From: Nitrospirota bacterium | Lineage (GTDB): Bacteria > Nitrospinota_A > UBA7883 | DNA length: 6,010 nt | Direction: 5' to 3' | Assembly (NCBI GenBank): GCA_011052055.1 | Contig: DRJW01000468.1 | Location: forward strand, 1 to 6,010 | In this document: positions 1-5,992 of the stretch, piece by piece | How the letters are laid out: each line of letters starts with the position of its first letter | How positions within the stretch are numbered: the stretch's first letter is position 1 | The notes under the pieces: model-generated | The model's database searches: none | What the model was told of the DNA's origin: nothing | Seen by the model: the letters and a program-made list of their open reading frames with translations, nothing else | Position numbers and translations under genes: made by a program

Positions 1-1775
1 AGCGTTTTTTCGCTTACCACTGTTTTTGTCCGCATGACCCGCTTATCCGTGCCCTTGCCCTCCACTTTTTCCGCTATCTTGCGAGCTACCTTCCGGCAAA
101 TCCGGGCGATTTCCCTTTCCAGGTTGCGCACTCCGGCTTCTCTTGTGTAACTGCGGATAATCCTGATTATCGCGTCAGAAGTGAAAGAGACCGATTTTTG
201 CTCCAGACCGTGTCCTTTTATCTGTTTTGGCGCCAGGAATCTTTTCGCTATCTGCTCTTTCTCGCTGTCGTTATAACCTGAGATGGTTATAATCTCCATG
301 CGATCCTGAAGAGGCCTCGGAATCGTATGAAGCATATTGGCTGTGGTGATAAACATCACTTCCGACAGGTCGTAGTCCACCTCAAGGTAATGATCGTTAA
401 AAGCTGTGTTCTGCTCAGGGTCCAGAGCTTCTAAAAGAGCGGCGGAAGGATCGCCACGGTAGTCTGAAGAGAGCTTATCTATTTCATCGAGCATTATCAC
501 CGGGTTTTTTGTACCGGCCTTTTTCATGGCCTGGATTATTCTGCCAGGCAGGGCGCCTATATATGTGCGCCGGTGCCCGCGAATTTCCGCTTCATCGCGC
601 ATACCGCCCAGTGAAAAACGGACGAACTTCCTGCTCATGGCGCGCGCTATCGATTTACCCAGGGAGGTCTTGCCGACGCCGGGAGGGCCGCAAAAACAGA
701 GTATGGGCCCTTTCATTTTGTTAACGAGCTTTAACACCGACAGATACTCCAATATCCGCTCCTTGACCTCATCAAGCCCGTAGTGGTCTTCGTTAAGTAT
801 CCTTAAGGCCTGCTTGATGTCGAGCTTGTCGCGGGTCCGTTTTTTCCAGGGCACATCCAATAGCCAGTCGAGATAGTTGCGAATGACCGTCCCTTCGGCC
901 GACATGGGCGGCATCTGCTCCAGCCTGCCAAGCTCTTTAACAGCTTTTTTATGGATATCGCCCGGCATGCCGGACACGTCTATCTTTTCGCGAAGCTCTT
1001 CGAGTTCCGTCTTGTCACCCTCCGACCGGCCAAGCTCTTTTTGTATAGCCTTCATCTGTTCCGTCAGGTAATAGTCGCGCTGGGATTTCTCCATCTGTTT
1101 TTTGACCCTGCCGCGAACCCGGTTTTCAATGGCCAGGATATCTATCTCCTCCTGGAGTTTGCTGACAAGAAGCTCAAGGCGGGTCTTGATATTGATGGTT
1201 CCCAGGATTTCCTGTTTCTTCGTCGTATCGGAAATCAAGTGCGAAGCCGCGGCGTCGGCGAACGAGTCGGCGTGATCTATTCCTGAAAGACCACGGGCCA
1301 CATCTTTGGAAATGACCGGATTAAGTTTGACGTAACGCTCGAAAAGAGACTGCGCCGCCCGAAGAAGAGCGGTGGTCGAGGCGTTTATTTTCTTTTTCGT
1401 CTCTATACGCTCTACGATGACCCTGAAAAATTTCCCTCCGTCGACATATTCTTTTATCCTGGCGCGGTCTATCCCCTCCACAAGAGCTTTAACTGTTCCA
1501 TCCGGGAGACGGAGCACCTGGAGTATTTCCGTCACACATCCGACTTTGTATATGCCATCGGCTTTCGGCTCATCCACTTTGGCGTTTTTCTGGGTCGCCA
1601 GCATTATTACCCGGCCGTTCTCAAACGCATGATCGAGAGCTTCTATCGATTTTGGGCGGCCGACGAACAGGGGGGCGACCGTGCCGGGAAACACCACCAT
1701 GTCCCTTAACGGGAGCAGGGGCAAAGGCGCGCTCCAGTCAACACCGGCCAGACGTTCTTTTTTTATTTTATCCAT
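1..1775 (-). CDS. lon: ATP-dependent protease Lon (La), N-terminal and AAA+ part, truncated by window edge
   Basis: Lon is a cytoplasmic homo-oligomeric AAA+ serine protease that unfolds and degrades damaged and short-lived regulatory proteins. The frame is open from ATG at 1775 to the window edge (591 codons). The N-terminal substrate-binding domain begins with the typical LPLLPLRDMVVFPG segment near residues 18-31, and a charged helical linker contains MEKSQRDYYLTEQMKAIQKE. The ATPase shows Walker A GPPGVGKT (363-370), Walker B with D430-E431, the sensor-1 region FITTAN, and a sensor-2 arginine in GVRNLER (R550). All sit 7-8 residues beyond their E. coli positions, so the chain looks colinear without frameshift. 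The Ser-Lys protease domain (about residue 600 onward) would lie to the left of base 1 and cannot be judged. Lon follows clpX after 87 bp. No Shine-Dalgarno sequence is visible before the ATG, and no earlier in-frame ATG is apparent, so the start is the least certain part. Confidence 0.97.
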   Translation of the reverse strand, partial: MDKIKKERLAGVDWSAPLPLLPLRDMVVFPGTVAPLFVGRPKSIEALDHAFENGRVIMLATQKNAKVDEPKADGIYKVGCVTEILQVLRLPDGTVKALVEGIDRARIKEYVDGGKFFRVIVERIETKKKINASTTALLRAAQSLFERYVKLNPVISKDVARGLSGIDHADSFADAAASHLISDTTKKQEILGTINIKTRLELLVSKLQEEIDILAIENRVRGRVKKQMEKSQRDYYLTEQMKAIQKELGRSEGDKTELEELREKIDVSGMPGDIHKKAVKELGRLEQMPPMSAEGTVIRNYLDWLLDVPWKKRTRDKLDIKQALRILNEDHYGLDEVKERILEYLSVLKLVNKMKGPILCFCGPPGVGKTSLGKSIARAMSRKFVRFSLGGMRDEAEIRGHRRTYIGALPGRIIQAMKKAGTKNPVIMLDEIDKLSSDYRGDPSAALLEALDPEQNTAFNDHYLEVDYDLSEVMFITTANMLHTIPRPLQDRMEIITISGYNDSEKEQIAKRFLAPKQIKGHGLEQKSVSFTSDAIIRIIRSYTREAGVRNLEREIARICRKVARKIAEKVEGKGTDKRVMRTKTVVSEKT

Positions 1776-1814
1776 AAAACTATGGTAAACGAGAAACCAC
1801 CACTTGCAAACAAT

Positions 1815-1848
1815 TTTAGGGACGCTATTTTAAGCCGCGTCCCCTAAA
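1815..1848. repeat. Strong inverted repeat in the clpX–lon spacer (possible terminator, attenuator or REP-like palindrome)
   Basis: An 11-bp stem, TTTAGGGACGC (1815-1825), pairs with 1837-1848 apart from one bulged C, leaving an 11-base loop. It lies between the clpX stop and the lon start. Read on the minus strand, the stem is followed by ATTGTTTGC, a poor U-tract, so it is not a classic intrinsic terminator. Partial termination, mRNA stabilisation of the tig–clpP–clpX message, or a dispersed extragenic palindrome are all possible. The pairing is seen directly; the role is inference. Confidence 0.6.
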
Positions 1849-1862
1849 GCCTCAAATAACCG

Positions 1863-3113
1863 CTAACTAGCCTGTTTCTTGTCCTTTTTCTCGTACAGCG
1901 TCAGAGGTTGCTCTTTTTTGAGAATCACATCTTCATTGACGATGCATTCTGTAACGTCCGGCTTGTCGGGCAGTTCGTACATCGAGTCGAGCATGACCTC
2001 CTCAAGAATGGAGCGCAGGCCCCTGGCCCCGGTTTTTCTTGTCACCGCCTCTTTGGCTATGGCGCGCAAAGCGCCGTCGGTGAACTTGAGCTTGACCCGC
2101 TCGATTTCAAAGAACTTCTGAAACTGCTTGATAAGCGCGTTCTTCGGCTCCGAGAGAATCTTGACCATCGAATCCTCATCAAGATCGTGTAGCGTCGCCA
2201 CCACCGGAAGACGCCCGATAAACTCCGGAATCAATCCGAACTTGAGCAGATCCTCCGGTTGAGACTGTTGCAGGATCTCTCCTATGGAGATATCTTTTTT
2301 ATCTTTTAGCTTTGCGCCAAAGCCCATGACTTTACGCCCGATCCTGTGCTCGATGATTTTTTCAAGACCGACAAAAGCTCCTCCACAGATAAACAGAATG
2401 TTAGTCGTGTCCACCTGCATAAATTCCTGGTGCGGATGCTTCCTGCCACCCTGCGGCGGGACGGACGCCACCGTCCCTTCGATGATTTTCAGCAGAGCCT
2501 GCTGGACTCCCTCGCCCGACACGTCGCGCGTTATCGACATGTTCTCAGAGCGTCTAGAGATTTTGTCGATTTCGTCTATATATATGATGCCGCGCTCGGT
2601 TTTTTCTATGTCATAATCGGCCGCCTGGCAAAGCCGGAGGATGATATTCTCCACATCCTCCCCCACGTAACCCGCTTCGGTGAGAGTTGTGGCGTCTACG
2701 ATGGTAAAGGGAACTTTAAGGACTTTGGCCAGGGTCTGGGCGAGCAATGTTTTTCCGGCGCCGGTTGGGCCCATGAGCAGTACGTTGCTCTTTTGAAGCT
2801 CAACGTCGTCGGGCCCCAGGTTGGCGTCGATACGCTTATAGTGGTTATAGACGGCTACAGACAGAACTTTTTTGGCCTGCTCCTGGCCTATAACATACTC
2901 GTTGAGGTATTGATATATCTCGTTGGGCTTGGGCAGTTGGGTGGATGAGGCGCCTTTTTCCTGGCTCCATTCCTCCATTATGATTTCGTTGCAAAGGTCT
3001 ATGCACTCGTCGCAAATATAGACGGTAGGCCCTGCTATAAGTTTTTTGACTTCCTCCTGGCTTTTGCCGCAAAACGAGCACCTGAGCGCGCTGTCCTGTC
3101 TTTTTTTAACCAT
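1863..3113 (-). CDS. clpX: ATP-dependent Clp protease ATP-binding subunit ClpX
   Basis: ClpX is the hexameric AAA+ unfoldase that recognises tagged substrates (for example ssrA-tagged chains) and threads them into ClpP in the cytoplasm. At 416 residues it has the usual family length. In order it shows the N-terminal C4 zinc-binding domain (C12, C15, C34, C37), Walker A GPTGAGKT (115-122), the pore-1 loop GYVG (148-151), Walker B ending in D180-E181, the RKH substrate loop (224-226), a box VII arginine in FIGRLP (R301), and a sensor-2 motif GARGLRS (362-368, R365). The ClpP-docking loop reads MGF (263-265), where E. coli has IGF, a conservative change. The ATG at 3113 has a GGGAG ribosome-binding site at 3120-3124, six bases upstream. 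It lies 41 bp after clpP with no terminator between, so co-transcription is expected. The stop codon is TAG. The short C-terminal tail is lysine-rich. Confidence 0.99.
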   Translation of the reverse strand: MVKKRQDSALRCSFCGKSQEEVKKLIAGPTVYICDECIDLCNEIIMEEWSQEKGASSTQLPKPNEIYQYLNEYVIGQEQAKKVLSVAVYNHYKRIDANLGPDDVELQKSNVLLMGPTGAGKTLLAQTLAKVLKVPFTIVDATTLTEAGYVGEDVENIILRLCQAADYDIEKTERGIIYIDEIDKISRRSENMSITRDVSGEGVQQALLKIIEGTVASVPPQGGRKHPHQEFMQVDTTNILFICGGAFVGLEKIIEHRIGRKVMGFGAKLKDKKDISIGEILQQSQPEDLLKFGLIPEFIGRLPVVATLHDLDEDSMVKILSEPKNALIKQFQKFFEIERVKLKFTDGALRAIAKEAVTRKTGARGLRSILEEVMLDSMYELPDKPDVTECIVNEDVILKKEQPLTLYEKKDKKQAS

Positions 3114-3154
3114 CGCAAACTCCCAAGCTTAAGTTTAACGAAATACCGTTATGC

Positions 3155-3847
3155 TCAAAACGTGTTCTTATCATCTTTCTTTTTGATATCGGGCCGCGAC
3201 TCTATCACCGCGTCCACTATCCCGTAATCTTTCGCCTCCGCGCTGGTCATGAAAAAATCGCGGTCGGAATCGACCGATATCTTGTCTTTGGTCTGCCCGG
3301 TGTGTTTGGCGAGTATCTCATCGAGCCTGTCGCGCATCTTCCTGATCTCCCGCGACTGAATCTCGATATCCGACGCCTGTCCCTGAAAACCCCCGGAAGG
3401 CTGGTGGATCATTATCCTGACGTTAGGCAGGGCGTGTCTTTTGCCCTTTGTCCCGGCGGCCAAAAGCACCGCCCCCATAGATGCGGCCTGCCCGATGCAG
3501 ATTGTCTGGATATCGCACTTTATATATTGCATCGTATCGTAGACCGCCATGCCGGAAGTGACGATACCGCCGGGGCTGTTTATGTAAAGAAAAATGTCCT
3601 GGCCCGGATCGTCGGCTTCGAGGAATATTAGCTGGGCTATTATCACGTTGGCTATATGATCGTCGATTGGCGTGCCGAGAAATATTATCCGGTCTTTCAA
3701 AAGCCTGCTATAGATGTCGTAAGACCGCTCGCCCCTGTTCGTCTGCTCGACGACAATGGGGACTAGCACCTGGTTACTCTCTTTGTACGAGTCGAAATGA
3801 GACTGAAGAGAGTACGGGTTAATATTCGTGTCGTATTTACTTCTCAT
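3155..3847 (-). CDS. clpP: ATP-dependent Clp protease proteolytic subunit ClpP
   Basis: ClpP is the serine peptidase (family S14) that forms the double-heptameric chamber served by ClpX. The catalytic triad is complete: S123 in GQAASMGA, H148 in MIHQPSGG, and D197 in DSDRDFF, matching E. coli mature S97, H122 and D171 with no indels between. The conserved VLVPIVVEQTNRGERSYDIYSR segment begins at residue 27, and the oxyanion-strand motif INSPGG is at 89-94. At 230 residues it is longer than the usual 195-207, because of about 26 residues before the conserved LVP core and a lysine/aspartate-rich tail. The ATG at 3847 lies inside the 3' end of tig (11-bp overlap) and has a strong GAGGAG site four bases upstream, which supports this start. 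A GTG at 3769 would give a canonical short N-terminus but has only a purine-rich stretch before it. Confidence 0.98.
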   Translation of the reverse strand: MRSKYDTNINPYSLQSHFDSYKESNQVLVPIVVEQTNRGERSYDIYSRLLKDRIIFLGTPIDDHIANVIIAQLIFLEADDPGQDIFLYINSPGGIVTSGMAVYDTMQYIKCDIQTICIGQAASMGAVLLAAGTKGKRHALPNVRIMIHQPSGGFQGQASDIEIQSREIRKMRDRLDEILAKHTGQTKDKISVDSDRDFFMTSAEAKDYGIVDAVIESRPDIKKKDDKNTF

Positions 3848-5141
3848 TTGACTCCTCTACGTATAAATCTTCTATTGTTAATTTCTCCATCATCAAACCA
3901 TAAGCCTTCTCGCTGAATAATTTCTGATAGATACCCTCCAGCCCGTTTGACTGGGCCAGCTGTTGCGTGGTCTGATCGACGGTCTGGCCCATCATTTTTG
4001 ACAACGACTCGATTTCTTTTTTCAGCTCCTCTTCGGATACTTCTATTTTCTCGGCTTTTCCGAACGAGGCGACCAAAGCCTGCTCTTTAAGGTCTCTTAC
4101 GGCGTCTTCGTGGAATTTTTCCTTGAGCTTGTCCGTGTCGAAATCGGACTCGCCCATATCGATCCCCTGGCTTTCAAACCTTTGCCGGGCTCGTTTGGCC
4201 AGACCTTTAGCGTGCCTTTGAACAAGGCGCGGCGGCAGGTCGAAAGAATTCTTTTCTATAAGATATGTAAGAATCTCCTCTCGCAGATCGTTTTGCGCCA
4301 TCGACTCGTTTCGCTTTTCGAGTTGCGATTTCAGATCCGCTTTAAACTCATCGAGAGTATCGAACTCGGAAATTTCCTTGACAAAATCGTCGTCGACTTC
4401 CGGCAAGGTTTTTTTCTTTATCTCGTTTACTTTAACCGTGAACTCTACTTTCTCCCCGGCAAGCTGGGGGTCGGGAAACTCTTTGGGCAAAACAGCGTCA
4501 AATTTTTTCTCTTCACCCTTTTTCATGCCGACCACGTTGGACTGGACTTCTTCTAGCATGTCCCCTTTTTTGATACGAACCTGCTTGTTATCCCCGGAAA
4601 GAACCTCGATTTTCTCGCCATCTTTTGTGGCGGCATAGTCTATAAGCGGATAATCACCTTCCTGAGCCGCCCGATCCTCCACCGGCTCAAACCGGGCCTG
4701 CCGCTCGCGGGCGTTATCGATGATCTGCCCTATCTCCTTATCGCTCACTTTTTTGATCTTGCGCTGGAACCTGGCGCCATCGATTTTCTCAACCTCGATT
4801 TCGGGAAATGTCTCCACCGTGGCCGTGAACGAAACCGGCTCGTTCTCCTCTATCTTTATGTCATCTATCATCGGGTCGCCTATAGGCCGCAGATTGTTCG
4901 ACTCAATAGCCTCTTTGTATGACGATTCGATGATCCTCTGGGCGGCGTTCTGAAGCGCGGACTTGCCGAACCGTCTTTCCAGCATTTTACGGGGAACTTT
5001 TCCCTTACGGAAACCGGGAATGTTGACTTCCTTGGCCATCTCTTCATATACGACTGATTTTTCTTCGTTTACTTTTTCAAGCGGCACTTCCACCGATATT
5101 TTTTTCACGCAGGACTGAATATCCTCCAGTTCGACTTTCAA
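3837..5141 (-). CDS. tig: Trigger factor, ribosome-associated chaperone (TTG start)
   Basis: Trigger factor docks at the ribosome exit tunnel and shields nascent chains; many members also have prolyl cis-trans isomerase activity. The 434 residues match the usual length. The N-terminal ribosome-binding domain carries the signature GFRKGKVP (43-50). An FKBP-like middle domain spans about 150-245, and the helical SurA-like arm domain fills the rest, rich in Lys, Glu and Gln. The stretch usually containing an IPGFE-like loop reads DMLEEVQSNVVGMKKGE (194-210), so key aromatic and glycine positions of the isomerase site appear lost. The start is TTG at 5141, giving the typical MKVELE opening, with AAGGAG at 5150-5155 eight bases upstream. 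I see no better ATG. The stop is TAA at 3837-3839. It is the first protein gene of the cluster, overlapping clpP by 11 bp and lying 40 bp after tRNA-Leu. Confidence 0.98.
   Translation of the reverse strand: MKVELEDIQSCVKKISVEVPLEKVNEEKSVVYEEMAKEVNIPGFRKGKVPRKMLERRFGKSALQNAAQRIIESSYKEAIESNNLRPIGDPMIDDIKIEENEPVSFTATVETFPEIEVEKIDGARFQRKIKKVSDKEIGQIIDNARERQARFEPVEDRAAQEGDYPLIDYAATKDGEKIEVLSGDNKQVRIKKGDMLEEVQSNVVGMKKGEEKKFDAVLPKEFPDPQLAGEKVEFTVKVNEIKKKTLPEVDDDFVKEISEFDTLDEFKADLKSQLEKRNESMAQNDLREEILTYLIEKNSFDLPPRLVQRHAKGLAKRARQRFESQGIDMGESDFDTDKLKEKFHEDAVRDLKEQALVASFGKAEKIEVSEEELKKEIESLSKMMGQTVDQTTQQLAQSNGLEGIYQKLFSEKAYGLMMEKLTIEDLYVEESNEK
3852..3857 (-). promoter_or_regulatory. Ribosome-binding site of clpP, inside tig
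   Basis: GAGGAG on the minus strand, four bases before the ATG at 3847 and within the last codons of tig. It decides the clpP start in favour of the long N-terminus and suggests translational coupling with tig. Confidence 0.75.
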
Positions 5142-5149
5142 CTCTACTT

Positions 5150-5155
5150 CTCCTT
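5150..5155 (-). promoter_or_regulatory. Ribosome-binding site deciding the TTG start of tig
   Basis: AAGGAG on the minus strand, eight bases before TTG at 5141. Together with the conserved MKVEL opening it supports the non-ATG start. Confidence 0.75.
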
Positions 5156-5181
5156 AAACTTACAAAAGCTGTGCGCTTTGC

Positions 5182-5264
5182 TGGTGCGAAAGGGGGGAGT
5201 CGAACCCCCATGGTCTCCCACTGGATCCTAAATCCAGCGCGTATACCAGTTCCGCCACTTTCGC
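5182..5264 (-). tRNA. tRNA-Leu(UAG), CCA encoded
   Basis: An 83-base type II tRNA. The acceptor stem GCGAAAG pairs with CTTTCGC, followed by discriminator A and an encoded CCA (5182-5184). The anticodon stem CTGGA/TCCAG encloses loop TTTAGGA, so the anticodon is TAG (5228-5230), reading CUA leucine codons. The long variable arm GTGGGAGACCAT is typical of leucine or serine tRNAs, and the T arm is GGGGG-TTCGACT-CCCCC. The 40-bp gap to tig holds only a weak 5-bp stem (AAAGC 5165-5169 with GCTTT 5175-5179), so read-through into tig is plausible. No strong promoter is visible directly upstream. Confidence 0.97.
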
Positions 5265-5291
5265 GTATTAACGGGATCCAAACGCCCTTTA

Positions 5292-5325
5292 AGCGCCTAT
5301 AGCGTTTAACTCGCTATCGCGCGCT
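5292..5325. repeat. Imperfect inverted repeat upstream of tRNA-Leu
   Basis: ATAGCG (5299-5304) pairs with CGCTAT (5312-5317) across a 7-base loop. An outer AGCGC (5292-5296) pairs with GCGCT (5321-5325). There is no T-tract on either strand, so it is not an intrinsic terminator. It lies 28 bp before the tRNA 5' end, where a promoter or operator would be expected; function unknown. Confidence 0.4.
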
Positions 5326-5354
5326 CGACAAAAAGCTAATGAACACCACATGAT

Positions 5355-5383
5355 AACATGAAAAACCTGTTTTCCAGCATGTT
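5355..5383. repeat. Dyad AACATG…CATGTT in the intergenic region
   Basis: AACATG (5355-5360) and CATGTT (5378-5383) form an inverted repeat around an AAAA/TTTT inner stem. It is operator-like in size and lies in the 226-bp divergent region. No regulator is identified, and a chance origin in AT-rich sequence cannot be excluded. Confidence 0.3.
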
Positions 5384-5449
5384 TAGGCGCTTTCGGGGCC
5401 GGGAAAACTGAAGAAAATCCACCGGCCCATCTTGCGCCAACTGGCCACG

Positions 5450-5467
5450 ATTATACACAATTATAAT
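5450..5467. promoter_or_regulatory. Possible divergent promoter: symmetrical TATAAT boxes
   Basis: TATAAT is present on the plus strand at 5462-5467 and on the minus strand at 5455-5450, back to back around CACAAT. The plus-strand box would start transcription near 5474, about 17 bases before the ATG at 5491. The minus-strand box could serve the tRNA and tig, about 190 bases away. No good -35 hexamer is found at 16-18 bp for either (TTGCGC at 5432 is too far), so the call rests on the -10 sequences alone. Confidence 0.35.
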
Positions 5468-5490
5468 TTTGCGTCGGTTACAATGGCTTC

Positions 5491-5799
5491 ATGCCGGAGT
5501 TGGTGTATGTTCAGGTTTTTCTCGCCGACGGGCGTGTGGCCGCTTGGTCTTCGTCTCGTGGGAGACTTAAGAAGGTCGAGGGGCCTCTGCCAGCCCTTTT
5601 TAGATCATTGCGTCCGGCCGACCCTTCGGCTAGAGTGATGATCCACCTTATCGGCGACGATGGCGCGGTGACCGATGGCGCGCGGGTGGCTTTGATGGAT
5701 GACTCAAAACGGGCGGGTTTTACGGTGACAAGATTCGAGTCCGGCCCGCCGATCGACCCGGAAGACGCTTTTGGGCTGATGTTGCTTCCGTTTACGTAA
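5491..5799 (+). CDS. Small conserved-looking protein of unknown function, ExbD/TolR periplasmic-domain-like pattern
   Basis: This 102-residue protein is not one I recognise. It has no signal peptide, membrane segment or cysteine. The predicted order is strand (LVYVQVFL, 4-11), DG turn (13-14), helix (about 32-39), strand (VMIHLIGD), helix ending in MDDSKRAGF (about 69-77), strand (TVTRFES). This order, and the helix before an AGF-type turn, resemble the periplasmic domain of ExbD/TolR proteins, which would normally follow an N-terminal membrane helix absent here. An in-frame stop at 5464 rules out an upstream extension. The start has no clear Shine-Dalgarno sequence; a TATAAT at 5462-5467 could give a very short leader. 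Codons are mixed but mostly G/C-ending, consistent with coding. It is alone on the plus strand, diverging from the tRNA–tig cluster. Homology to ExbD is inference only. Confidence 0.6.
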   Translation: MPELVYVQVFLADGRVAAWSSSRGRLKKVEGPLPALFRSLRPADPSARVMIHLIGDDGAVTDGARVALMDDSKRAGFTVTRFESGPPIDPEDAFGLMLLPFT

Positions 5800-5807
5800 G
5801 TTTCGAT

Positions 5808-5992
5808 TTTAGGGAACCTCTAAAAAGCGCTTTCGTAGCGAAATCAAGCGAAAAGTCGTCAGGCAAGGCGGCGAGACAAAATAGCCGCAAGCGTAGTAAT
5901 AACTACTCTGAGGATGAATTTGACTCGTCAACGAAGCATGGCGCCTTTTACAGCCGATTGTAGCAGAAATGGATTATTAGAGGCTCCCTTTA
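5808..5992. mobile_element. MITE-like palindromic element with TTTA target duplication
   Basis: The ends AGGGAACCTCTAA (5811-5823) and TTAGAGGCTCCCT (5977-5989) are inverted repeats with one mismatch. Taking the element as GGG…CCC (5812-5988, 177 bp), it is flanked on both sides by TTTA (5808-5811 and 5989-5992), which looks like a 4-bp target duplication. The interior is a long imperfect palindrome whose tip, GTAGT-AATA-ACTAC (5893-5906), lies at the exact centre. There is no ORF, so any movement would need a transposase supplied elsewhere. It begins 8 bp after the stop of the small plus-strand gene and could fold as a hairpin terminator for it. From memory, similar palindromes with GGGAACCTCTAA-type ends recur in some bacterial genomes, but I could not check this. 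Confidence 0.65.

Noticed and set aside
509..783. Plus-strand ORFs of 71 and 85 codons
   Set aside because: They lie antisense inside the lon AAA+ region, which has clear motifs in its own frame; low-complexity, arginine- and serine-rich translations typical of shadow frames.
2346..2948. 200-codon plus-strand ORF
   Set aside because: It is the antisense image of the ClpX ATPase domain, with no recognisable features; its length reflects the codon bias of clpX.
4110..4556. 148-codon plus-strand ORF
   Set aside because: Antisense to tig; leucine- and phenylalanine-rich because it mirrors Lys/Glu codons of trigger factor.
5165..5179. Small hairpin AAAGC/GCTTT between tRNA-Leu and tig as a terminator
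   Set aside because: Only 5 bp, AT-rich, with a very short T-run; too weak to call.
5358..5411. 17-codon plus-strand ORF encoding a basic peptide (MKNLFSSMFRRFRGREN)
   Set aside because: No ribosome-binding site, overlaps the AACATG dyad and is too short to support on sequence alone.
5432..5638. 68-codon plus-strand ORF from a TTG start, overlapping the 102-codon gene
   Set aside because: Different frame with cysteine- and arginine-rich, irregular composition; the 5491-5799 frame has more protein-like hydrophobic patterning.
1813..5815. Ten-base match ATTTTAGGGA shared by the clpX–lon hairpin (1813-1822) and the left end of the palindromic element (5806-5815)
   Set aside because: The similarity ends after these bases and the two structures differ in length and loop; probably chance or a shared TTTA-type context.
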